Assembly: GCA_031835245.1 (NCBI GenBank)
Contig: JAVKOQ010000037.1
Coordinates: 1 to 64,000 of the forward strand
Length of the DNA: 64,000 nt
Direction of reading: 5' to 3'
Origin: Balamuthia mandrillaris
Lineage: Eukaryota > Discosea > Longamoebia > Balamuthiidae
Shown: positions 42,802 through 53,585 of the stretch, one piece after another
How positions within the stretch are numbered: the first letter of the stretch is position 1
Layout: each line of letters begins with the position of its first letter
Notes under the pieces: model-generated
Database searches by the model: none
The model's input: the letters and a program-made list of their open reading frames with translations, nothing else
Told to the model about the DNA's origin: nothing
Translations under genes and position numbers: made by a program

Positions 42802-44073
42802 ATGCCTCATTGCCACTGTTACCCTATTTACAAAGATGGGGATCACTACGTGGAGTGGATCGGACATGGCTTTCATGCATGCGTCTACACGCCCACTGAA
42901 ATAGCGGCGTTCACCTTGGGCTTGGTCAACATCGGGTTTTGGCTCTTTGCACAAATGCCACAGGTTCCCACTTTCTATCTTCTCATTTCATTCTTCTAGT
43001 TTCTCTCTTGTCGTTTCTTTCTTTCTTTCTTTCTAAACCATGAGAAAAGCTCTACAGCAACTGGCGGAACGGCACGGCAGAGGCCCTCTCAGCGGGATTC
43101 CTAACGGCATGGCTGCTGGGCGACATAACGAACCTGGTGGGCACCATTCTCACGCACCAGCTGCCCACCCAGCTCTACACCGCCGCTTACTTTTGCCTGA
43201 TGGACATTCTGTTGCTGTCGCAGTACGGCTACTATGTTTGGAAGAATCGAAGGGAGAAGAGAAAGATGAGGATAGTGGAAGAGGGATGGGGAGGAGGGGA
43301 TAAGCAGAAGCGACAGTTTTCGGAGGGCGATCGGTCGAGCTACTCTTCTTCGGATTACTTCTTTTCGGGTTCCCCTGCTTCGACTCCCACTCCATCGAAG
43401 AGGCTTTATGCCGCTCTTTTTGTGGTCTTGCTCTTTTCTTCTGCGCGGTTGTCTCGAGATTGGTGGGGCACAACAACAACAACAAACGAGGAAGGTTTTC
43501 GGTATGGTGGAAGAGTTCTTTTGGGGTTGGACGAGGATGGACACAGCAGCAGTAGCTCGGATGACGGTCCGCCAAGCTGTGAACCAAATGTACACCTTTC
43601 TTCTATGCTCGCTTTTCTGCGTTACTGCTTCACATCTCTATATTTCTCGTTTTCTCTCTGCCATCTTCTCTCCTCTCTGATATCTTCTGTCCACAAAAAA
43701 AAAGGTATCCTTGGGTCTTGTGCCAGAGATATTAGGCGACATAGCGGCATGGACGAGCGGTGTTCTCTACTTCACCGCTCGTATTCCCCAGATCATCCGC
43801 AACTATCGTCGAAAATCGGTGGAAGGCCTCTCCTTCCCGATGTTCTTCTGCGCGGTGATGGCCAATCTTTGCTACGGCCTGTCGATAATACTCGCTGGCA
43901 TCAAGTTTGATGCGCAGTTCTTCAAAGCTACGCTGCCCTATTTGGTCGGGAGCATATGCGTCCTCTCGGAGAGCTTCATCATTGTGTCGCAGTTTTTCTT
44001 GTACCGGTGGCTGCCCAGCTGGAGAGGAGCAAGTCTAAGCGAGAGAAGCGGCTATACTGCTATCAACAATTAA
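42802..44073 (+). CDS. PQ-loop repeat transporter, PQLC2/SLC66A1 type
   Basis: Three exons, join(42802..42963,43050..43589,43705..44073), give 356 residues. Two PQ-loop repeats are present: FWLFAQMPQLYSNWRNGTAE at the exon 1/2 junction and FTARIPQIIRNYRRKSVEGL in exon 3, each followed by a Leu-Ser and further helices. Seven hydrophobic segments are expected, with a variable hydrophilic loop of about 90 residues in the middle (residues about 135-225). This fits lysosomal or vacuolar cationic amino-acid exporters (PQLC2, yeast Ypq1). The C-terminus is short (ASLSERSGYTAINN). The gene faces the ZIP7-like gene across a shared promoter, and both lie inside the CLU inverted pair. Confidence 0.85.
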
Positions 44074-44316
44074 ATGCCTCTCGGGTAGACGGCGGCTCTC
44101 TGAGCATTACTTTACTCCTTGATGAAACGTTCAATGCAGTCCTCATACTTTTGGAGCAGCCAAAAAGTTGGAGATCTTCCAACAGCAAGAACAAGAAAAA
44201 GAAGAAGAGGCGAGAAGAGAAAGAAGAAGAAGAGGAAGAACAAGAACAAGAACAAGAACACAAGGAGAAAAACAGGGTAAAGTTTCCTTTCTTGAAACGC
44301 AGCTCAAGAACAACGT
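44074..44316. other. Convergent 3' gap with GAA/GAAGAA repeats
   Basis: Between the PQ-loop stop and the CLU paralog 2 stop. A purine tract at about 44175-44270 has GAAGAA and GAACAA units. Nothing else is seen. Confidence 0.5.
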
Positions 44317-47300
44317 TTAGGGTCCAAGAGCACCGTCTGGGGTACGCTTGCTGCGATCTTGCTTCGGCCCTGCAGAGGATAGAGCCCAATCCTCGCTGAT
44401 GAATTGAACTTTTTCTCTCATTCTCCTGTTCGGGGCGGACCGCATTCGTGCCTGCGTGATGGACTTGAAACTGTTAGACTCAGGCTCTTCACCGCTCCAC
44501 AACAAGAAGAAACTGGCTTTCAACTCGGAGAGCATGTCCAACAGCTGAGCTTCTTGATAGCCGTGGAGAGCCTGATGCAGCTGTTGTTTGGATTCCGTCT
44601 CTTCCTCTTCTTGTTCCTCCTTTTGTTTTTCTGTCTTTCTCATATTTTGTGGCGAGTGCGTTCGCGCTGAGGCCGGTCGTTGGTTCTGAGCACCTGCTTT
44701 AGAGTCCAAAGCATAGTTCTCATCGTCCACATCTATGTCACACTCAGAAATCGTAAAGTCATAGTTATCTTCATCTTCCTCTTCCTCTTCCTCTTCGTCT
44801 TCTTTCTCTTTTTCTTTGATGTTCACCGCACGCTGGCTCCATTTTCGACTCACCGTCTTTCCTCTTCGTTCTTCTTCCTCATCCGACTCTTCACTTGAAC
44901 TGTTGCTATCGTAGTATGTTTCAATGTTGGCTGCGTTCAAAACACGTCTTTCCTCTTTGTCCTCTTCTTCTTCTTCTTCTTCTTCTTCTTCTTCTTCTTC
45001 TTCTTCTTCTTCTCCTTCTCCTCCTTTGGCATCTTTCTCCTCTTCATCATCATCTTCTTCGTCTTCTTTTGTATCCTCTTCAACAACTGCTTCCGGCGGA
45101 AGAGGAACAAACGCAGTCTCGCACATTTCGCACGTCGTTCTTCTATCCGAGTTGATAAAAGTACACGTTTGACAAGTCCAATCCTCAACAGGGAAAGGCA
45201 ATGGTGCCAGAGGTGAAGAAGAAGAACGTGCTCTTTTACAAGCAATGCAAGTGTCGCGTTCGTTGCAGTTTGCAACCGCACAAACTCGGCAATGCCACAG
45301 GCCCCTTGCTTCATCTCTGGGTGTGATTACCATTCGAAGCCTCCATTGCTTCTCTTCTTTTGCCTCAACGGAAGCTGAAGAAGACTTCAGTTGTCGTGTC
45401 TCTTTCAATATCTCGCGTCGACTTTTACGGAGATAGGCCAAAGTCGAGAATGAAGATGAAGAAGCAGAAGATGATGATAAAGGAGGATTAGTTGAAGATG
45501 ATGAAGTTACAGCCAGTTTACGTTTAAGGTGAAGGATAAAGTCTAGTTGATGAAAAGCGACCTCCAACATTCCGAGCCCTTTGGGAGGAGGTTGTTTCAT
45601 CCTCGTTTGGGCTACCACCTCTCTCATGAGGGCCACTCGATTGAACCAGCATTTCGCCTCCACAAAGAGCTTTCCCAGCAGCTTTGGGCTCTGCAGAATG
45701 GCTTCTTCGTAGAGTTTGGTTGCTGCTCGGAAGAAGTGTTGAGGCGTGAACTTGGATGAATGCAGCTTTGAGAAACGATCCGTTAGTTCGTTCTTCACTT
45801 CTTGTCCTTCGCCTTCTTCTTCTTCTTCGTCTCCAAACTCTTCGTCGTTTCTTCCGCTGTTGATGTTGTGAACGTGAATGACTTTGCAGCCGCCCCAGAG
45901 GCTCAACGCATTGGCCAAGTGGAACTTTGCTCTCGCCAAGTAGACGTTTGGAAGAAGGTCATTGAAACGCTTGGCTTGATAGTAAGGAAACAACAAGATT
46001 GCCTCCTCGAAGCTTTTAACAGCTGCGCTGAGCTGACGTTGATGCTCTTTGTTGTTGGTGGTGTCGTTGTTACCGGAGTAGACCTCTTTCTCCAGTTCCA
46101 ACAACACTCTGCCATGATAGTACAGCACTTGAAAGGATTCGGTGTTGGAGCTCATGGCAGACTCGAACCTCAGTTTGGCGCAGTCCAAAAGACGGATGCT
46201 GCTCAGCAGATGAAGTTCCCTCCACTTTTGCTCTTCTGAGAAGGAAGTTGGAAACGCAATGGAAGTCGCTGAAGAAGAGGAAGAAGCAGCTTGGTCGATG
46301 GAGAGAAAGAAGGATTTGCTGCTGTGTTGGGCCGCCTGTTTGAAGAGAGCTTTCCCTTCTGCCACATCCACCACTGTTTGGTATTTCACTAAAAGGATTG
46401 GGAATGAGTGACAAAGGCCGAAAGAGAAAGAGAGTAAGAGAAAGTGATTGGAGGTTACCTCGAGCTCCAACTTCTTTGAGATCCGGTTCAAGAAACTGGA
46501 AATGAGTGGGTGCAGCGGAAAGACTAACCCATGCTTGTGAACTCAGACGAATTCCTGTCTGTAAAACAAGTAACAAGCAGCAATTACATGAGAATCAGAC
46601 AGCAAACGAGAGAAGAAGAAGAAGAAGAAGAAGAAGAAGAAGAAGAAGAAGAAGAACAAGAAGAAGAAGAAGAAGAAGAACAAGAAGAAGAAGAAGAAGA
46701 ACAAGAACAAGAACAAGAACAAGAACAAGAACAAAAAGAAGAAATAATAACAGGAAGAGGAAGAGAAACCATTTCGCACAAACGCTGAAGTAAGAGCAAA
46801 GGAATATTCTTATACTCAAAGATGGTATCAAAGAGAAAGCCTTTGTGGTTCGTTTCTTCCTCGAAGAGAGCGTCTGGTCCAAACTTTTGCCGGATGCCAT
46901 TCTTGATGTCATTCTCCCAAAACTGCATTCCCTCTTTACAAAGTTGAAACGAACAGTGAGAACGGAGCGATACACGGAAAGCCTCAAAACTTACCAGAAG
47001 GAGAGCCTCCACAAAACAAAAGGTTCAGCAGCTTCAACACCTCGAAACGAATTGAGCCGCGAGAGGGGTGCCTCAAATGCTTTCTGAAGATGCATTTCAC
47101 CACTCTGACCACCATTTCCACCAACAACAACGTGTTCATGGCAGAGGACATCTCGTTCTCCAACCTGCTTTCATAGTAGCTTCTCGTTTTAGCTATCATG
47201 GAGGTTGAGGAGAGCTCGGTGTTGTGCTGGAGAGGATGCCAAGGAGAGGAAAGAAAAGAAAGAAAACAGTGCCGAACGCGGCCGATGTGACGAACGTTAA

Positions 47301-49497
47301 TGCCATGCTTGTGCATCTCCACTATCAAAGCCTTCAAACTGTTCTGATCGACCGAGTCGGTCAGAATGTTGCGAAGAGTGATAGTGTCACGGTTCTTGGC
47401 TTGCTCTAGTATCTTCCAAAGAGATTCGTTGTGCTTGCTGCTGTCGTTGATGAAAGTGATGAAGTGTTTGGCGTAGCTTTTGGTATATATCTTCCTTGCG
47501 AACGAGGGAATGATGCTGGCGAAGAGGCGTTCTGTGGCTTCGTTAACGTCTTTGTTATATTTGGACGCTCTTCTGTCCATACGTTGAAAACCGGAGAACG
47601 CATCCGAGCTTAAGGGTACTTTGTTCCACCGTACCAACTCTGCCAATTTTTTTAATTGTATGGTTGCAATAGGGAGTTAGGAGTTCGTGTTTCTATAGCA
47701 TCTCGTTTCTTATTCTTGTTCTTGTTCTTCTTCTTCTTCTTCTTCTTCTTGTTCTTCTTCTTCTTGTTCTTGTTGTTGTTGTTCTTCTTCTTCTTCTTCT
47801 TCTCGTTTCTTCTTCTTCTTCTTCTTCTTCTTCTCGTTTCTTCTTCTTCTTCTTCTTCTTCTTCTTCTTCTTCTCGTTTCTTCTTCTTCTTACCTGGTCG
47901 TAATAGTTTGTAAAAAATAGAACGAATGTCCCATCCTTCTCTCCTGTTGTGTAAGTTGGAAGAAAAAGAAAGTTTAGAACAAAGTTGCGAGAGGCAAAGG
48001 GAGAAGAACGAAACTGTTCAGGAATGCCTTCTGGCGGGAAGACACGAGCAAAGTCGATGACATAGTTTTTGCCATCTCTTCCGATGTGACCTTCAATCTA
48101 TTCAATCCTTCGGTCAAAGAACAAATAGAAGACCAACAACGAGAAGAGATATAAGAGAACAAAAAGAAAAATATACATCAGCAGGCACAGCGATAATGTG
48201 ATGCCCAACTTGATGAGGTTGCAAGTTGAGTCTCTCTGCTACAGTCCTCATCGCGCGGTCCATTTGAGGGCTGCTATTGTGAATGCTTTCGCCTGCGTCA
48301 GCTGTGCCGTAGACTATGGTTTTGGCAGATATTGGCAGCTGTGCAATTGCCACAAGACGAAACCCCAAGTAATCTTTTGTACACATAAGTTGAGAGAGGA
48401 GGAGGAGGGAAGCGCTGAAAGAAGAAAGATGGAAAGTACCAATTAGAACCATGAGAGGGATGTTGAGGTCCTCGACAGCAGCATCCATGAATGCAATGGA
48501 ACCTTTTGATCAAATGTTATTCATTCGCACTAAACCATCTGTTTGTTCTCCCGCAACAAAGAAAACACACCTTTGAGCTCGTGTCCGCCAGACTTCATTG
48601 CTTTTTCATCATCTGGAGCGTCTATGCCGTACATCCAAGTAGGAGGGCTTGAGCCTTTTTTGTCGATTCTCAGCACATCCACCGCATACTTGAACCATAT
48701 TCCATGGCTAAGAAACTTCTCTCCACCAGCGACTCCGCTCTAAACAGGAAGCACAGAAGTAAAGAAGAAGAACAAGAAGAAGAAGAACAAGAAGAACAAG
48801 AATGAGAAGCCGAGAACAAGAGAGATGAAAGAGCAAAGGAAAGGAGTACAGTGAAGGGAGGGATGATCTTTTGTTCGTTCGGCAAATGCCTTTCGTTGAT
48901 GATGATACGACCCAATGCCTCTATAGTGTTTTTAAAGGAAAAAGAAAACATTTAGAAAAAAGTAAAAAGAAAAGGAATAGAAAGAAGAAAAAAAAAGAAA
49001 AAAAACGAACCAGCAGTGTGCAAGAAGTCTTGAGCGTGTCGGTAAAGCAGTTGCAGCTTTTCCAAGGAGGGTGACCTCTCCAACAGCTCCAAAAACTTCC
49101 CGTTCCAATCGTGCACGCTGTTGTAGGCAACAGCGGCCGCCTCGCTCCCGTCGACACTCCATGCGAGACTTGTGATCAGGTCATCTTTGCTGACGTTCAA
49201 AGAGGAGCAAGTAGAAGCGGACGCGGAGGAAGAAGAAGAAGTGTACACCAGCTCGTTCTTCACGCCAGAGAAATCGGCTCTTCGCGCCTCGATGAGCTTT
49301 TGCTGCTGAATGAACATTTGTCGAAAACTGGTGCCGGTTTTCTTTGCTCCCCCTTTGAGCCCTCCGGGCAGCTCCGTCCTGGTGGCGGCAGCGCTGGAAG
49401 AGGTGAGACTCGGCTTGGCCGATCCCTGCGAGTCGTTTTCCTCCTCGCTTGGCGAAGAAGGAGAAACCGTTTCATCAGCTCTAGCCTTTCTGTTCAT
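44317..49497 (-). CDS. CLU-family protein with TPR-like repeats and two RanBP2/NZF zinc fingers (paralog 2)
   Basis: A multi-exon minus-strand gene from ATG 49497 (MNRKARADETVSPSS) to stop 44317, in the same exon plan as paralog 1. The Clu domain shows VHDWNGKFLELLERSPSLE, YLGFRLVAIAQLPIS, TIVYGTADAGESI and a VDFARVFPPEGIPEQ-like exon near 48010-48070; the central region shows GINVRHIGRVRHCFLS. The TPR-like part and 44317-46390 exon follow. Two fingers are present, WHCRVCAVANCNERDTCIAC and WTCQTCTFINSDRRTTCEMC, against one in paralog 1. A Glu run of about 18 residues (GAA array at about 44965-45015) separates the fingers from an acidic tail that ends LSELKASFFLLWSGEEPES. Likely role as for CLUH, plus ubiquitin binding through the second finger. 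A 249-nt part of the TPR region is identical to paralog 1. Confidence 0.75.
46142..46390 (-). repeat. 249-nt segment identical to 38160-38408 in inverted orientation
   Basis: Partner of the identical tract in CLU paralog 1. It spans an exon start, with the intron sequence diverging immediately upstream, and ends where codons for ThrGln versus ThrGlu begin to differ. Confidence 0.85.
46605..46745. repeat. (GAA)n with GAACAA units in an intron of CLU paralog 2
   Basis: About 140 bp of GAAGAA and GAACAA on the plus strand, (TTC)n in the sense of the gene. The matching intron of paralog 1 (about 37920-37990) lacks it, so it arose after the duplication. Confidence 0.8.
47712..47892. repeat. (TTC)n/(TTG)n microsatellite in an intron of CLU paralog 2
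   Basis: Repeated TTC runs interrupted by TTG and by TTCTCG units, about 180 bp. Here the tract is pyrimidine-rich on the plus strand, opposite to most intronic tracts in the window. Confidence 0.8.
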
Positions 49498-50136
49498 TTT
49501 GTTGCGCTCACCCCCACGGAGCACGCGGAGGGTGGGGTAGCTGGAAGGGGGAAGAAGTGCACCAGATGGTTGGTTGTTGTTTCTATTTATTTTTGCGTGT
49601 CTGTTTTTTCTAGGCCAGAACACTCTGTACTTGTGGTTACTCATATGTTGGATATCATGACTAGCTGCTTAGAAGAATGCGAAGAGATACCTTTAGAGCT
49701 ACTGGATGCAATACTTGTGACCCTTTTATTTGCGTTACCTTTCAACTTTTTCCACAGATTAATCAGTTTTGATTTCTGATTGGGTCTTTGAATATTCATC
49801 AAATGATTTGATTTGTCGACAGGAAACATTCCGTGTCGACATGGTTTAATGGTTGCTTGCTGTTTCACTGTTACAGTGTCGGCGGTCTTGTGGCGATCTT
49901 GCATTTTTTGGCCAACAACTTAAGCTTCTTAGGTAGCGTGCACATTCATCCGGCAAGCTCCATCCTCACGTGTTCGTTTTGCATTATCTACTGAAAGGGA
50001 TCGGTTCTAAAACAAATTGTATTTATTATTTTAAATACATTCGTAGGAGTTGAAGTGGAAATGGGTGCATCCGGTGCCTGACTAACAAATACAGAGAGTC
50101 CACCTTGCTTTTTGAGTTAAAAAACAGAAGTCTCTA
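49498..50136. promoter_or_regulatory. Upstream region of CLU paralog 2
   Basis: 639 bp from the CLU start to the stop of the SAM-PB1-PAS gene. TGTCGACA occurs twice, at 49814-49821 and 49834-49841, and GATTGG (CCAAT type) at about 49776. Open frames on the plus strand here are antisense shadows. Confidence 0.45.
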
Positions 50137-52136
50137 TCACAGCTTTTGGAGGATTCCAGTAAAGACGTGCCTGTCGCCATCCATCTTCTCCGTCACCGAC
50201 AAACGAACAGACAGCATGGTACCATCTTTGTGTTGGGCTACCACATCCCTGCCCCTGCCAATGATCTTGGCATCTCCCGTCTTCAAGTAGTTTTTGATGT
50301 AGCCATCGTGCATCCTGCCTTGGTCTGGTGGCATGAGCATGGAGATGTTCCTGCTGACCACCTCGATGAGGGTGTATCCCAGGAGTTGAGAGGCTGCCTC
50401 GTTGAAGGCATGGATCTTGCCGGTCTGGTCGATAATGATGGCTGGAACGACCAGGTTGTCCAACACCTCTCGCTCTTGTTGCAGGATTGATTTTTTGGCT
50501 TCCAGCTCTTCTTCAACTTCCCTTATGATAGCTTTGTATTAAAGGGAGAGAGAAAGGGAAGGTTAAACAAAAAAAACAAAAGAGAAAATCAAGAAAAAAG
50601 CGGATTCTACCAGTAAACAGCTTTCTGGTCGCACTAAGTTGTTGTTCGGTGACGCTAAGGTGTATAGGAATGAGGGAGCCGTCTTTGGTCTGGGCGATGA
50701 CATCCCTGCCAATGCCGATGATATGAGCCTCATGCGTGGAGTTATAGCGGGTCATATATTGGTCATGTTTGGAGGCCACGTCGCTCGGCATCATGAGCTT
50801 TATGTTCTTGCCAACAACTTCAGTTGACTTCCAACCGAACTTGACCTCTGCGGCTTTGTTCCAGAATTGAATAATAGCCTGTTTGTTTGTGTCAGAGTTA
50901 TGAAAAAAAGAATATGTAAAACTTGATAAGAGGATCACTAGGGAAACAGAAAAACAGAGGGAGAGAGTACGTACTGATTCGTTGATAACGATACACACAT
51001 CGCTGAGTTGATTCAACAGTACGAACATTGTTCCGAATGACTCTTGCGGAGGGGCCGAAGACTCGACAGCAGAGGACGAGGACGACGATGCAGGCTGCTC
51101 GATCTTGCGGAAGGTCCCTGTGAAGGAGGATGCACCATCTAATTTGGTTTCGCTCACGCTCAAACGAACCCAAAACATGTGGCCGTCTTTGTGACGCGCC
51201 TGAACGTCCCTTCCAACACCTATGATGTTGGCTTTCTTCGTCCTGTTGGTGGCAGAGAGAAGGATGGTAATAAAAGAGACAAGAGAACTATTCAAAGGCA
51301 GAAAGAAAGGCAGACGTACTTGGCATACGCTTTCAGGTAACCGTCATGCTTGGCGGCAACATCGGGTGGCATCAACATGCTGACATTGCGCTTGACCACC
51401 TCCTCTCTCTTGTAGCCAAACAGCTCTTCAGACGCCTTGTTGAAGAACAATACTCTGCCATTCTTGTTGGCGGAGACAACCGGATCCACCATCGTGTCCA
51501 ACACTGACTTTTCTCTGTTACTCACTTTCTTCTTCCTGTATTACTCAGTTTGCAAGCGGATAAGAAAGAAAGGTATAACTAGTAACGAGATGATTGCAAT
51601 GAAAGAAGGAACCTTTCTGTTAGATAGAGACGGAGGGTGTTGTTGTCTGCGGAAACACCCTCGATGGCCGTCTTGAGATGGCTGCTTTTGCGGATGCGGA
51701 TATGGTCTCCTTCCTCGTCCTTGTAGCGAATGACCATTCTGCTGCCGTATTCTTTTCGTAGCCTGGTCTTCAGTTGCGGGAAGGTGATGCTCTTGGTTAC
51801 CTGTTTGTTTTGTTGGTGAGTTCTTTGTTTGTGCCTCGTTTGCCACAAAAAGAAAATGGAGTTGGAAGCAACCTTGATAAGAGAAATGTCATCGCCAAAG
51901 AAACACTTGAGCGTGAGTTTGTCATCTTTGTTGGTGGCAGCATAAGATCCGCCCTTGTTCTTCGACGAAGAGGTGCTGGCCGTGTCGCTGGAGACCGAGG
52001 TGGAGTCATCGGAATCCGAGTTGGTGTCGGCGTTGAACGCGCCATCCAGCCCATGGCTCAGCATTTTAATCCGCTTTTGTAAACGTTTCTTGTGTCCCAT
52101 CTTTGTTACTCCTATGCGATATTTTAACGAGAAGTT

Positions 52137-52179
<43 letters not shown>

Positions 52180-52497
52180 ACAAACCGAGTTCCACAAAGT
52201 CGTCTGCGTCAAGGTCTTGAAGTTCAGCGCCGCTAACGGCTTGCTTCATGAACTCGGCGCGGTGTTCGCTAAGCTGAATGAAGTCCAGCCAAGTTCCCAC
52301 GTCGTCCACTGTCCATTCCTTTGGGTCTGCACGCCAAAAAAAAAAAAAAAAACAACCCAACAAGAGTCAAGCCAAAAAGTTGGCACAGAGAAAAAGCCGA
52401 ATGCTCATTAAAAAAAATAAGAGTTTACATGCATACCGGTTCGCCGTAAACGAGCCAATGCTTCCACGCTGCTCTCTTTCCCGGTTCCTTTCTTCAT
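50137..52497 (-). CDS. SAM-PB1-PAS-PAS-PAS signalling protein
   Basis: Start ATG 52497 (MKKGTGKESSVEALARLRRT). Exon 2 (52186-52326) and the start of exon 3 (52111) give a SAM domain, DPKEWTVDDVGTWLDFIQLS to DDFVELGVTKMGHKKRLQKR. A Ser/Thr-rich linker follows, then a PB1-like domain (LTLKCFFGDDISLIKV, RLRKEYGSRMVIRYKDEEGD). Three PAS domains come next, each with the block MLMPPD or LMMPSD and a GRDV-A--KDG strand pair: around 51290-51530, 50680-51240 and 50137-50470. The third begins VVPAIIIDQTGKIHAFNEAA. No kinase, cyclase or output domain follows, so the protein is probably a soluble adaptor whose SAM and PB1 domains assemble partners while PAS domains sense a ligand or bind proteins. PAS domains lack the LOV cysteine motif. 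Confidence 0.8.
52141..52176. repeat. (GA)n microsatellite in an intron of the SAM-PB1-PAS gene
   Basis: (CT)n in the gene's sense, filling half of the 74-nt second intron. Confidence 0.8.
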
Positions 52498-52966
52498 GGT
52501 GGGTTGACACACAGTGTGTGGGTTTTCGCTGCTCGCTTCCCTCTTTTATTTTTCTTAAAATCGTTATGTTTGTTTCTCTTATTTTCTTGTAGATGCGCCT
52601 CACCGTTTCCTTTCAACCTTTTGCTCTCTTTGTTATGCGTTGGTGCGTCCGTAGGCTCAAGTCGCCAAACGAACACGCCTGGCCTAAATAAAGGAATTTT
52701 TAATCAGTCAACCGCAACATCCGATTGGTCAAGTCGCCCTGATATTGTGCAAAAATGGATATCCGTGACGTCAGCAATACATAAATGGAGAATTTTACGA
52801 TGATATAGATCATTTCCAGAGCAACCGTTGTTAGGATACATCCTCTCGGAATGTCTTTGTTCCAACAAGGACGTTTCCCTCTGTGCTGCATTCCAACATG
52901 TTCTTCCTCCTCTATCTCGATCTCTTCTCCTTTTTTCATGGCGTTTGGAAGAGAAACCCTTTTTTT
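52498..52966. promoter_or_regulatory. Upstream region of the SAM-PB1-PAS gene
   Basis: 469 bp between its start and the stop of the START-domain gene. It contains a CRE-like TGACGTCA at 52766-52773 and a CCAAT-type GATTGGTC at about 52722. Confidence 0.45.
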
Positions 52967-53545
52967 TTATTTGTTGCGAGGGGGACGACGACTCGCCAGG
53001 GAGTCGTAAGCCACAACCACAGCGACGGGCCATGCCACCAGCAGGGCAAGCGTTCCCCACGAGAGCTGCGACAAGCTCACCACTCCACCGCCAGAAGAAG
53101 AAGGAGATAACAATTGCCGGTTCGTTTGCTCCGTTGTAGTCTCGATTCGTTGCAAGGATTGTTGCAAGCTTTGGATGATCTCTCTGACTTCTTGTTTGTG
53201 TTGGGCGTACATCTCACGAAGGGGTTTGTCGTCCCACGGCAGCTTGTCTTGAGCTTCGTAAAACTCGTTCTCCTCTTCGGCTTCCTCTTCATCGCTTTCG
53301 TGTTCTTTGATTTCCTCTTCCTCTCCTTTTGCTTTTTGTTTTGTTTCTTCTTTTTCTTTTCCTTTTTCTTGTCGTTGAGCAGAGGAAGAAGAAGGAAGCA
53401 TTTTTGTCTTTGGTTTCTTTTGCTTTGGTTGTGCTACCTCTACCTCCTCTGCTTTCTCTTCTTCTCTTTCTTCCGCTGGAGGAAGTGGACTGTTTGAAAA
53501 CGGGAAAACATTAGAAAATTTTATCCTAGACAAAGAAGAGAGAAA

Positions 53546-53585
<40 letters not shown>

